A stretch of DNA of 12,098 bases from an uncultured Lachnospiraceae bacterium (GTDB lineage Bacteria > Bacillota_A > Clostridia > Lachnospirales > Lachnospiraceae). The position numbers were made by a program, and so were the translations under genes. The notes under the pieces are model-generated. The model saw only the letters and a program-made list of their open reading frames with translations, did no database searches and was not told where the DNA came from. Positions 6,976 to 12,098 of this stretch are shown here, one piece after another. The stretch covers positions 1-12,098 of the forward strand of contig CADBNA010000195.1 of the NCBI GenBank assembly GCA_902795835.1, in the 5' to 3' direction. The stretch's first letter is position 1, and each line of letters starts with the position of its first letter.

Positions 6976-7710
6976 TTAAGCCTCCTTCCCCGCGTCAGCA
7001 GCTGCGGTTTCCGCCGGTACGGTTTCGACAGCTGCCGGTTCCGCCGCCTGCTCCTTTTTCATTTCCGCTGCAGGTGTCCCGGCATCCTGCTGTACATCCG
7101 CTTCAGCAGGTCCCGCCGCTTGCTGCGCGCCCTCATCAACAGGTTCCGCCGCCTGCTGCGCGCCCTCATCAGCAGGTTCCGCCGCCTGCTGCGTATCATC
7201 AGCCGCTGTATCTGCGGCCTCCTGGGCCTCTTCGCCGTCAGTTCCGCTCTCTTCCTCTTCGCTCACCGTGGAAAGCATGCTCAGCATCAGCATGATCAGG
7301 AAGCCCACGCCGCACAGGACCTTGTAGCCGACCGCGTATCCCATGAAGGAAATAGTGCCGGCAGAAATCATCTCACCGACATGGCCGATGTCAAAATAGA
7401 TATTCGTGGCAAAGTTCGCTCCCACGACAAGGCCGGCCACACCCAGCAATACATACAGGGATGCGGCAATCGCCTCATTGATGCGCAGGACCTCTGAACG
7501 GATGACCTTGTTGACCACATCAAATCCATAGCCCAGGTACAGCATCAGCACCGCGGAAGCCACACAGACGCCTCCCTGGAATCCTCCTCCGGGGGAGATG
7601 GTTCCAAACAGAATCACATAAAACCCGAGAACCAGCGAAAACGGGAGGAATTTATCTGCCCCGCATTTTACGATTATGTTTTTTTCGGTAATACCGCTCT
7701 TAAATTTCAT
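6976..7710 (-). CDS. mbhF: Mrp-type subunit MnhB (MbhF) with a repeat-bearing acidic C-terminal tail
   Basis: Residues 1-149 are an MnhB-domain membrane protein with four hydrophobic segments and the family signature TISPGGGFQGGV (37-48), a subunit of the Mrp-like ion-translocating module. Residues 150-244 are a hydrophilic tail rich in Ala, Glu, Gln and Pro that MnhB/MbhF proteins do not normally have. It contains four 11-residue repeats of the form QQAAEPADEGA (174-217, the last two diverged) and follows the last membrane helix. Its role is unknown. The start at ATG 7710 has GGGAGG about 8 nt upstream and lies 15 nt after the previous stop. The tail keeps the frame and runs to a normal stop next to mbhG, so it is not an obvious assembly error. 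Confidence 0.92.
   Translation of the reverse strand: MKFKSGITEKNIIVKCGADKFLPFSLVLGFYVILFGTISPGGGFQGGVCVASAVLMLYLGYGFDVVNKVIRSEVLRINEAIAASLYVLLGVAGLVVGANFATNIYFDIGHVGEMISAGTISFMGYAVGYKVLCGVGFLIMLMLSMLSTVSEEEESGTDGEEAQEAADTAADDTQQAAEPADEGAQQAAEPVDEGAQQAAGPAEADVQQDAGTPAAEMKKEQAAEPAAVETVPAETAAADAGKEA
7107..7205 (-). repeat. 33-nt tandem repeat coding for the MnhB tail
   Basis: Three consecutive 33-nt units start at 7107, 7140 and 7173. The first two are nearly identical, and the third matches for about the first 21 nt and then diverges. The period is a whole number of codons (11), so copy changes keep the frame. The units encode the Ala/Glu/Gln-rich tail repeats of the MnhB-type protein. Confidence 0.85.
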
Positions 7711-7725
7711 GTCCGGTCCTCCCGA

Positions 7726-8067
7726 TTACTCTTTCGGTTTTCTGGTATTTGCCAGGATAATGAAGGACCCGGCAATAGCTGTCAGCAATATAAATGATTC
7801 GCCCAGTGTATCAAAACCTCTGAAGTCAAAGACGACAGCGGCAACATTGTTGGCAGCCCTGGTTTTTTCCAGGTCCTCGCCGACGATGATATCCGCAATT
7901 CCATGCGGGTCGCTGACATCATAGCTGTCCGGATCCTCATACAGAGAAACCGCCGTCACATCTCCGCCGTCATAGGTGACAGCTACATAACGGTTCGCGT
8001 AGAGCAGCGCGTAGATCCCCGTGACCAGCAGGACTGCAAGAGAAATACCCGTCAGAATCTGTTTCAT
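7726..8067 (-). CDS. mbhE: Mbh subunit E-like small membrane protein
   Basis: A 113-residue protein with one N-terminal (about residues 6-24) and one C-terminal (about 88-106) membrane segment joined by an acidic loop. The block NNVAAVVFDFRGFDTLGESFILLTA (73-97) matches the NvVtaIlfdfRgfDTlGE signature found in MbhE and in the C-terminal part of MrpA/MrpB-type subunits. In Mbh and Mrp this subunit sits beside the MnhB- and MbhD-type subunits in the ion path. It begins at ATG 8067, overlapping the preceding stop by ATGA. Confidence 0.88.
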   Translation of the reverse strand: MKQILTGISLAVLLVTGIYALLYANRYVAVTYDGGDVTAVSLYEDPDSYDVSDPHGIADIIVGEDLEKTRAANNVAAVVFDFRGFDTLGESFILLTAIAGSFIILANTRKPKE

Positions 8068-8321
8068 TTCTCTTCCTCCTCCTTGGGTGTTGTCTTCCGG
8101 ACCGCCACGACAAAGAGCACCGTCGACAGAACGGCTCCGACAGCAGCTTCTGCGATAGCGACATCCGGGGCCTCCAGCAGAATAAATTCAAGCGCCAGGA
8201 ATGCGCCGACCGTCGCCAGTGCGATTACGGAGGAAAGAACGTTCCGGAATACTACCGCACAGACAGCAGACACAATTACTCCCAAAAGCGTCAGGGTGTT
8301 AAAAATATACATCAGATTCAT
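8064..8321 (-). CDS. mbhD: Mbh subunit D-like (DUF4040, MrpA C-terminal/NuoJ-like)
   Basis: An 85-residue protein with three hydrophobic segments and a short Lys/Glu-rich C-terminus. LEAPDVAIAEAAVGA (49-63) is the DUF4040 signature APDVAlTEAavGa, including the conserved in-membrane acidic residues Asp53 and Glu58. It corresponds to MbhD and to a C-terminal piece of the large MrpA subunit, similar to NuoJ. Both ends overlap their neighbours by ATGA, pointing to translational coupling. Confidence 0.9.
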   Translation of the reverse strand: MNLMYIFNTLTLLGVIVSAVCAVVFRNVLSSVIALATVGAFLALEFILLEAPDVAIAEAAVGAVLSTVLFVVAVRKTTPKEEEEK

Positions 8322-8665
8322 TTCTCTGTCATATCCTCCCCATACTGATCTGTTTCCATCGGTTTTTTCGGACGCACGCCGTGACGGTAAGCCGCCCGGC
8401 AGATCGCGTGGGCTGAAACCGGGTTTGTCACGATATAGAAGACGCCGATTACGCCCAGCTTGACAGCCATTGCCGCGTCATGCAGGTTTATCAGGGAATA
8501 CAGAATGCCGGCAATGATCACGCCCACCATGCCGAGAGTGGTAATGTTCGTGGATGACTGCATCCGGCAGAAAGAGTCCGGCATCCGCATCATGCCCACC
8601 ACACCGGCGAAAGCAAAGAACAGGCTGACAGCGATCAGCAGATCATAGATAATTCTCAAAATCAT
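8318..8665 (-). CDS. mbhC: Mrp-type subunit MnhG (MbhC)
   Basis: A 115-residue MnhG-family protein with three hydrophobic segments. GMMRMPDSFCRMQSSTNITT (24-43) corresponds to the family's G..RlPDvy.RlHAatK..T block and NPVSAHAICRAAY (81-93) to its NPvtAHaiaRAAy block. It is one of the small subunits of the Mrp-like module. The C-terminus is a hydrophilic stretch of about 20 residues. Both ends overlap neighbouring genes by ATGA. Confidence 0.93.
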   Translation of the reverse strand: MILRIIYDLLIAVSLFFAFAGVVGMMRMPDSFCRMQSSTNITTLGMVGVIIAGILYSLINLHDAAMAVKLGVIGVFYIVTNPVSAHAICRAAYRHGVRPKKPMETDQYGEDMTEK

Positions 8666-8922
8666 AAGCTTCCCTCCAGATAGCGTGAAATCATGACCGA
8701 TCCCAGGAATCCCAGCACCGCCGTAATCAGGGCGATGTCCAGGAAAATCGAACGGCCGGAATAAAGCGCAAACAGAATCAGGGCCATATCGCCCATATAG
8801 TCAATGCACTCTGCCGCGATGGCCCGGTCGGCCACGCTCGGCCCCTTGATCAGACGCAGCAGCAGCGTCAGGGACAATACTATAAAACAGAGCGCAAAAA
8901 ACAGATATTCCTCCATTATCAT
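8662..8922 (-). CDS. mbhB: Mrp-type subunit MnhF (MbhB)
   Basis: An 86-residue MnhF-family protein with three hydrophobic segments and the signature GPSVADRAIAAECI (about 27-40). I chose ATG 8922 rather than the upstream in-frame TTG at 8928. The ATG has AAGGAGG (8931-8937) at 8-nt spacing and forms an ATGA overlap with the mnhE stop, the arrangement seen at most junctions in this operon, while the TTG would be only 2 nt from the ribosome site. It is a small membrane subunit of the Mrp-like module. Confidence 0.92.
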   Translation of the reverse strand: MIMEEYLFFALCFIVLSLTLLLRLIKGPSVADRAIAAECIDYMGDMALILFALYSGRSIFLDIALITAVLGFLGSVMISRYLEGSL

Positions 8923-9467
8923 TTCCAAATCCTCCTTACTGCCCTCTCCAGCGTTCCTTTGATCTGCTCACCGGCTTCGGACGGATCCGCTGTCTTCACA
9001 TCGATCCAGTGGATGTAATACCAGGTCTGTCCTTCGCTCTCGACGATATCCATTGTGATCGTACCCGGCGTCAGGGTGATGGAATTCGCCAGCATCGCCT
9101 GTGCATAATCCCCCTCCAGATCCACCGGCACGCGCACGATGCCCGGATTAACCGGCAGCTTCGGGCTCAGGGCCCGCTTTGCCACATCGATATTGGCCTT
9201 GACAAGTTCCACCGGGAAAATGCAGATGCAGTACACCAGCAGGTTCAGCAGCCTGTCCGGCCGGAACAGGTGAAAGGCCCGGCTGTGGATAAAAAACCGG
9301 GAGCTGAACCAGGAAACGGCCAGACTGACGATCGCCCCGGCTATCAGGACCTGGGCCGAAGGATGTCCGGTGAAGATTGCCGTCACCTGCCCCGTAATCA
9401 GCACCCAGAACAGCCAGCACAGCAGGGCGGTAGACAGAAATCCGGATAACGTTCTTTTTACATTCAA
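8919..9467 (-). CDS. mbhA: Mrp-type subunit MnhE (MbhA), probable TTG start
   Basis: A MnhE-family protein with two to three hydrophobic segments near the N-terminus and a soluble C-terminal half. FPVELVKANIDVAKRAL (84-100) and ANSITLTPGTITMDI (127-141) are the family's diagnostic blocks. The frame runs open into hypA, but no in-frame ATG precedes the conserved region. TTG 9467 has AAGGAGG (9473-9479) at 5-nt spacing and gives 182 residues, close to the family's usual 160-180; the nearby ATG at 9463 is out of frame and stops at once. The 101-nt stretch between hypA and this start (9468-9568) holds no further gene. It is the first of the eight Mrp-like genes. Confidence 0.9.
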   Translation of the reverse strand: MNVKRTLSGFLSTALLCWLFWVLITGQVTAIFTGHPSAQVLIAGAIVSLAVSWFSSRFFIHSRAFHLFRPDRLLNLLVYCICIFPVELVKANIDVAKRALSPKLPVNPGIVRVPVDLEGDYAQAMLANSITLTPGTITMDIVESEGQTWYYIHWIDVKTADPSEAGEQIKGTLERAVRRIWK

Positions 9468-9568
9468 AGCAGCCTCCTTATCTGCCGATGGCCGGTGTCC
9501 GGGCCATGGCTTTCTGTTGTTACTCTCTCTATCTGACAGCAGCAGCCGTTTCCCTTCCGGGAATGCCG

Positions 9569-9910
9569 CTACTCTACTTCCAGACTGTCCACAAAATACT
9601 CTCTTCCCGCGAGCAGCTGCAGGTCTGTCCCGCCGCAGAAGGGACAGCAGATATTGTCTCTTCTGATCTCCGCCTCGCCGCGGCACGTCCGGCAGAGTAT
9701 CTTCACGGGAATCCGCTCCACGCGGAGCACAGCGCCTTCCGCGATGGTACCCGCGCTGGCGATGTCAAAATACTCCTGTATATATTCCGGAAACACACCG
9801 GACAGTTCCCCGATCTTCAGATTGATCCCCAGTATTCTGCGGGCGCCTCCTGCCTCTGCGGCGGGAATGGCCGCCCGGATGATCCCCTCGGTTATGGCCA
9901 GCTCGTGCAT
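9569..9910 (-). CDS. hypA: Nickel-insertion metallochaperone HypA
   Basis: HypA delivers Ni to the hydrogenase large subunit, usually with HypB. At 113 residues it has the family's normal length. It begins MHELAITEGI, with His2 (the Ni ligand) and Glu3, and has a zinc site from CRTC (Cys73, Cys76) and CPFC (Cys89, Cys92); Cys88 is an additional neighbour. The start is ATG 9910, 6 nt after the large-subunit stop. Its place between the catalytic genes and the Mrp genes is unusual and ties its dose to that of its client protein. Confidence 0.95.
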   Translation of the reverse strand: MHELAITEGIIRAAIPAAEAGGARRILGINLKIGELSGVFPEYIQEYFDIASAGTIAEGAVLRVERIPVKILCRTCRGEAEIRRDNICCPFCGGTDLQLLAGREYFVDSLEVE

Positions 9911-9916
9911 GGATAT

Positions 9917-11011
9917 TTACCGGTCCATACAGGAAAAGCAGGGGTCAATACTGGCGATAATCAGGCCTGCATCCGCCACGGAGTTTCCCTTCAGCATGAC
10001 CGGCACCGTTGGTGCGTTCCGGAAGGTCGGCACATGGATGCTGACACGCTGGCCGTAATCGGTCCCGTTTGTCACGACCTTGTAGCAGAGCTGTCCGCGG
10101 GGCGCTTCGATTCGGGTCATGTGTTCCCCGGCGGGAACAGAAGGCATCTTCATCCCCAGGTTGATTTTTCCGTCCGCTTTGCCCTCGGGCAGGTTCTCAA
10201 GGGCCTGCCGGATGATCTTAATGCTCTCGAAATTTTCCAGTACCCGGACCACCACGCGGGAGAATACGTCGCAGGACGGCCATACGGCCTTTTCAAACTC
10301 AAATTCATCGTAGCAGCAGTAAGGAGAATCCTTCCTTGCATCCACGGGCACGTTGGAAGCCCTGGCATGCGGGCCGTTCGCGCCGATGCGGATGGCATCC
10401 TCTGTCGTCAGGATACCGACATTCTGTGTGCGCAGTGCCACTGTCTTGTCCGTCAGAAGGATGTCCCTGAGACGGATCATGGACGCCTCAATCCGGTTCA
10501 GCATCTCCAGCAGGTGCATGCGCTTCTCATCGTCAATGTCCCTCCGGGATCCGCCGATCATGACCATGCCGTAGTTCACACGGTTTCCGGAGATCTCCTC
10601 CAGCATATCCATGATCAGCTCCCGGTCATTCCAGGTATGCATAAACAGGCTGTCATGCCCGATGATATGCAGGGCGATGCCAAGCCACAGATAATGGGAA
10701 TGCAGACGTTCCAGCTCCGAGATAATGACGCGGATATACTGCCCCCGTCTGGGAACCTTCATCTTTGCGATGGCTTCCACAGTCAGCGCATACGACAGAG
10801 CGTGAGAGTGTGAACAGATGCCGCAGACACGCTCCACCATGACCAGGTTCTGGATGAAGTTTTTCTGCTGCGCCAGCTTTTCAATACCCCTGTGGTTGTA
10901 TCCGATAAAGATTTCCGCAGAAGTGATCTCCTCTCCATCCGTAGTCAGTCTGGCATGGACAGGTTCCTCCAGCGCCGGATGATAGGGGCCGATCGGAACA
11001 ATATAACTCAT
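9917..11011 (-). CDS. mbhL: [NiFe] hydrogenase large subunit, group 4 (MbhL/NuoD-like)
   Basis: This is the catalytic subunit that binds the NiFe(CN)2CO centre and carries out 2H+ + 2e- <-> H2. In 364 residues it has both nickel-ligand motifs: VERVCGICSHSHA (Cys63, Cys66) and DPCFSCMDR (Cys358, Cys361). NuoD of complex I lacks these cysteines, so this is a hydrogenase. Overall it follows the NuoD/Ech/Mbh layout (SELERLHSHYLWLG, and VPAGEHMTRIEAPRGQL before the C-terminus). Translation stops directly after the Arg of DPCFSCMDR, so no C-terminal propeptide is encoded and no maturation protease should be needed. The start is ATG 11011, with GAGGAGG (11018-11024) about 6 nt upstream and inside the end of mbhK; the two genes are 1 nt apart. 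Confidence 0.96.
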   Translation of the reverse strand: MSYIVPIGPYHPALEEPVHARLTTDGEEITSAEIFIGYNHRGIEKLAQQKNFIQNLVMVERVCGICSHSHALSYALTVEAIAKMKVPRRGQYIRVIISELERLHSHYLWLGIALHIIGHDSLFMHTWNDRELIMDMLEEISGNRVNYGMVMIGGSRRDIDDEKRMHLLEMLNRIEASMIRLRDILLTDKTVALRTQNVGILTTEDAIRIGANGPHARASNVPVDARKDSPYCCYDEFEFEKAVWPSCDVFSRVVVRVLENFESIKIIRQALENLPEGKADGKINLGMKMPSVPAGEHMTRIEAPRGQLCYKVVTNGTDYGQRVSIHVPTFRNAPTVPVMLKGNSVADAGLIIASIDPCFSCMDR

Positions 11012-11012
11012 G

Positions 11013-11405
11013 CTATGCCTCCTCTTTTTTGTGTGCCTTTTCTGTCAGCTCAGCCATCGGGGTCACCAGGATCTGGCCCTCCTCCTCGAACATGGTCTCC
11101 GGCAGAAACAGTCTCTTTGACGTATCGATGCCTTCAAAGGTAATATCCATCAGTTCCATCAGTTCACGCTCCGGCCACTCCGCCGCCTTGTCATAAACGG
11201 CACTGATGCTGGGCAGAACCGGTTCCCCCGTGACGGTATAGGACTCTATTCCCTCCCCGATCTGATATTCGTAGGAGATCACAGGCTTTCCCGCTTCATC
11301 GGGATACCCGTGAATCATCGCGAGAACCACACCCTCCTGACGCATTTTCTGTGCCAGCGGGACGACCTCATCCTTTCCAATCATGATTCTTTTGTATTCC
11401 TGCAT
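11013..11405 (-). CDS. mbhK: NuoC-like subunit (30 kDa family; MbhK)
   Basis: A 130-residue soluble protein related to NuoC/MbhK, which holds the large and small subunits together. The stretch SYTVTGEPVLPSISAVYDKAAEWPERELMELMDITFEGI contains the family's lPS....y..A.W.ERE..dl.GI.F.G block. It is short compared with bacterial NuoC and ends in a Lys/Glu-rich tail. I chose ATG 11405, because GGGAGG (11411-11416) lies 5 nt upstream; the in-frame GTG at 11411 would overlap that ribosome site. It is the first gene of the operon and is preceded by the cobalamin riboswitch leader. Confidence 0.9.
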   Translation of the reverse strand: MQEYKRIMIGKDEVVPLAQKMRQEGVVLAMIHGYPDEAGKPVISYEYQIGEGIESYTVTGEPVLPSISAVYDKAAEWPERELMELMDITFEGIDTSKRLFLPETMFEEEGQILVTPMAELTEKAHKKEEA

Positions 11406-11428
11406 ACGCACCTCCCGGAATTCATTTC

Positions 11429-11447
11429 ACAGGGAACGGTTCCCTGT
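11429..11447 (-). promoter_or_regulatory. Leader hairpin before mbhK
   Basis: An 8-bp perfect stem (ACAGGGAA with TTCCCTGT) and a 3-nt loop lie in the untranslated leader between the terminator and the ribosome site of mbhK. It lies 13 nt from the GGGAGG. It might affect mRNA stability or translation. On the plus strand it is followed by TTTT, so it could also stop antisense transcription. Its function is unknown. Confidence 0.4.
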
Positions 11448-11477
11448 TTTCTCCAGTAATCTGCATGTAATATTTAT

Positions 11478-11520
11478 AATAAAAGGCCGCAGCAACTGAA
11501 TCCCATCAGTTGGCGCGGCC
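11478..11520 (-). terminator. Intrinsic terminator of the cobalamin riboswitch leader
   Basis: On the minus strand GGCCGCGCCAACTGA, a short TGGGAT loop, then TCAGTTGCTGCGGCC form a strong, nearly perfect hairpin (11485-11520), followed by TTTTATT. It lies after the aptamer and before mbhK, the place of a riboswitch expression platform. ATGGGA in its loop is complementary to TCCCAT in the loop of an upstream hairpin (11531-11562), a candidate for an alternative fold. Confidence 0.88.
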
Positions 11521-11582
11521 GACTTTTTCCACGGTTTGGCATGGGAACTCTGAAATAACCGTCCGGACTCCCTGACTCTCAG

Positions 11583-11814
11583 TTTACAGCAGTTCTTCTG
11601 ACTCCTGCCCCTCCGGCCATTAAAGTCCGGAGCAGACGCCAGCCTTCTCGGGACTTCTTCCCAATGACCGATTTTCATCGTCAAGGCGCCTGCACAGGCA
11701 GATACAGCGGCGGTACCGTTCATGGTTCACACATGATTCCCTATTCTCCGGCACAGCCACAGAGAAGCGCCTTCTTTTCGAAGCAATCCTGACAGGCTGT
11801 GCCGGCACTGTAAA
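11583..11814 (-). promoter_or_regulatory. Cobalamin riboswitch aptamer
   Basis: The core on the minus strand matches the cobalamin consensus in order. Closing stem P1 is TTTACAG (11808-11814) with CTGTAAA (11583-11589). A long stem follows, of 11 perfect pairs (11795-11805 with 11748-11758). Then come GGGAATCATGTGTGAACC and ACGGTACCGCCGCTGTA (11703-11741), the GGGAAT...GTGaAA.CC...CCGCCaCTGTA block; GGGAAG (11657-11662); and the B12 box AGTCAGAAGAACTGCTGT (11586-11603), compared with the usual AGTCAGgAGACCTGCC. No start codon or gene fits inside it. Cobalamin binding normally lowers expression of downstream genes, here through the terminator that follows. Confidence 0.88.
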
Positions 11815-11862
11815 TCATTATCCTGTTCAATTTTATAAAAATTTCATAAAATAACTGCCCTC

Positions 11863-11892
11863 ATTATAAGAAACTTCTGTGCAGTTAGTCAA
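11863..11892 (-). promoter_or_regulatory. Promoter of the hydrogenase operon
   Basis: On the minus strand TTGACT (11887-11892) and TATAAT (11863-11868) are separated by 18 nt, a close match to the housekeeping consensus. The start of transcription would be near 11856, about 40 nt before the riboswitch closing stem. The -35 begins only 5 nt after the stop codon of the upstream gene, and no terminator is visible between them, so some readthrough into the leader is possible. Confidence 0.85.
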
Positions 11893-11897
11893 TGCTT

Positions 11898-12098
11898 TTA
11901 CGAAAAAATGTCTTCTATGCTGCTGTCTTCTTCTGCCGGCTCATCGGCAGCATCCGCACTTTCTTCCGGCATTTCTCCGGCCGCAGCATCCGCAATCTCT
12001 TCCGGCACTTCTCCGGCCTCGGCAGCCGCACTCTCTTCCGGCACTTCTCCGGCCTCGGCAGCTGCGCTCTCTTCCGGTACTTCTCCGGCCTCGGCAAC
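11898..12098 (-). CDS. Unidentified protein with Glu/Ala-rich 12-residue repeats (C-terminal part only)
   Basis: An open frame enters from the window edge and stops at TAA (11898-11900). The visible 66 residues are low-complexity and strongly acidic, with 12-residue repeats of the form EVPEESAAAEAG in the order EVPEE, EVPEE, EMPEE, ending in EEDSSIEDIFS. The frame was chosen because its repeats decay gradually into a normal-looking C-terminus and it ends just before a promoter; the other frame through the same DNA gives an Arg/Lys/Pro repeat and runs into the promoter. I do not recognise the protein; the domain that would identify it lies outside the window. The tail may be disordered. Confidence 0.65.
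   Translation of the reverse strand, partial: VAEAGEVPEESAAAEAGEVPEESAAAEAGEVPEEIADAAAGEMPEESADAADEPAEEDSSIEDIFS
11926..12098 (-). repeat. 36-nt tandem repeat in the upstream gene
   Basis: Units of 36 nt (12 codons), built on CCGGAAGAAA/GTGCCGGAAGAG and GCCGAGGCCGGAGAA-type sequence, repeat at least four times from the window edge and become more diverged toward the stop codon. The units follow one another without spacers, which excludes a CRISPR array. Confidence 0.75.

Noticed and set aside
7107..7205. CRISPR array
   Set aside because: The 33-nt units adjoin without spacers, are in frame and sit within a gene.
9488..10813. Plus-strand open frame of 441 codons opposite hypA and mbhL
   Set aside because: It is antisense to two clearly recognised genes, has no recognisable motif, and such mirror frames are common in GC-rich coding DNA.
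2638..11411. Respiratory complex I (nuo operon)
   Set aside because: The large subunit has both nickel-binding CxxC motifs, Mrp-type subunits and hypA are present, and the NADH-module genes are missing.
2638..11411. Formate hydrogenlyase
   Set aside because: No formate dehydrogenase or HycB-type gene is present, and the set of small MnhB/C/E/F/G subunits is the Mbh/Mrp type.
11427..11808. Minus-strand open frames of 98 and 62 codons before mbhK
   Set aside because: They overlap the riboswitch aptamer and the terminator, so the conserved structure explains the sequence better.
11915..12097. Arg/Lys/Pro repeat protein read from the same DNA as the acidic repeat tail
   Set aside because: It is another frame of the same tandem repeat; the acidic frame has a natural C-terminus and a stop just before a promoter.

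Overview
This window looks like part of a bacterial chromosome, most likely a fairly GC-rich anaerobic firmicute (Clostridia). The grounds are strong AGGAGG-type ribosome binding sites, a TTGACT/TATAAT promoter, a cobalamin riboswitch with an intrinsic terminator, and oxygen-sensitive [NiFe] hydrogenase genes. The genus cannot be read from the sequence. Every gene I can support is on the minus strand, so transcription runs from high to low coordinates.

Layout in transcription order. (1) 12098-11898 is the 3' end of an unidentified gene whose product has an acidic tail of 12-residue repeats. (2) 11892-11412 is a regulatory leader: a sigma-A-type promoter, a cobalamin riboswitch aptamer, an intrinsic terminator and a small hairpin just before the first start codon. 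(3) 11405-2638 is a compact 14-gene operon for a membrane-bound, ion-translocating group 4 [NiFe] hydrogenase of the Mbh/Mrp type. Its order is mbhK (NuoC-like), mbhL (large subunit), hypA, seven small Mrp-type subunits (MnhE, F, G, MbhD, MbhE, MnhB, MnhC), a long MnhD/NuoL-type antiporter subunit, mbhM (NuoH-like), mbhJ (small subunit) and mbhN (here with four [4Fe-4S] motifs). Many genes overlap by ATGA. (4) 2637-2125 is an intergenic region with two related ~168-nt palindromic elements in opposite orientation and a promoter for hypF. (5) 2124-1 is hypF, whose last part lies outside the window.

Together the genes encode a ferredoxin-fed hydrogenase: MbhN takes electrons, MbhJ and MbhL make (or oxidise) H2, MbhM anchors them in the membrane, and the Mrp-like subunits move Na+/H+. 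HypA delivers nickel and HypF starts synthesis of the CN ligands. hypB, hypC, hypD and hypE are not in the window. The large subunit ends at its last nickel-ligand motif, so it should need no C-terminal protease.

The points most worth following up are the cobalamin riboswitch in front of a hydrogenase operon, the paired palindromic elements (which differ by a compensatory base-pair change), the four-cluster MbhN, and the repeat-bearing acidic tails on the MnhB subunit and the upstream protein.
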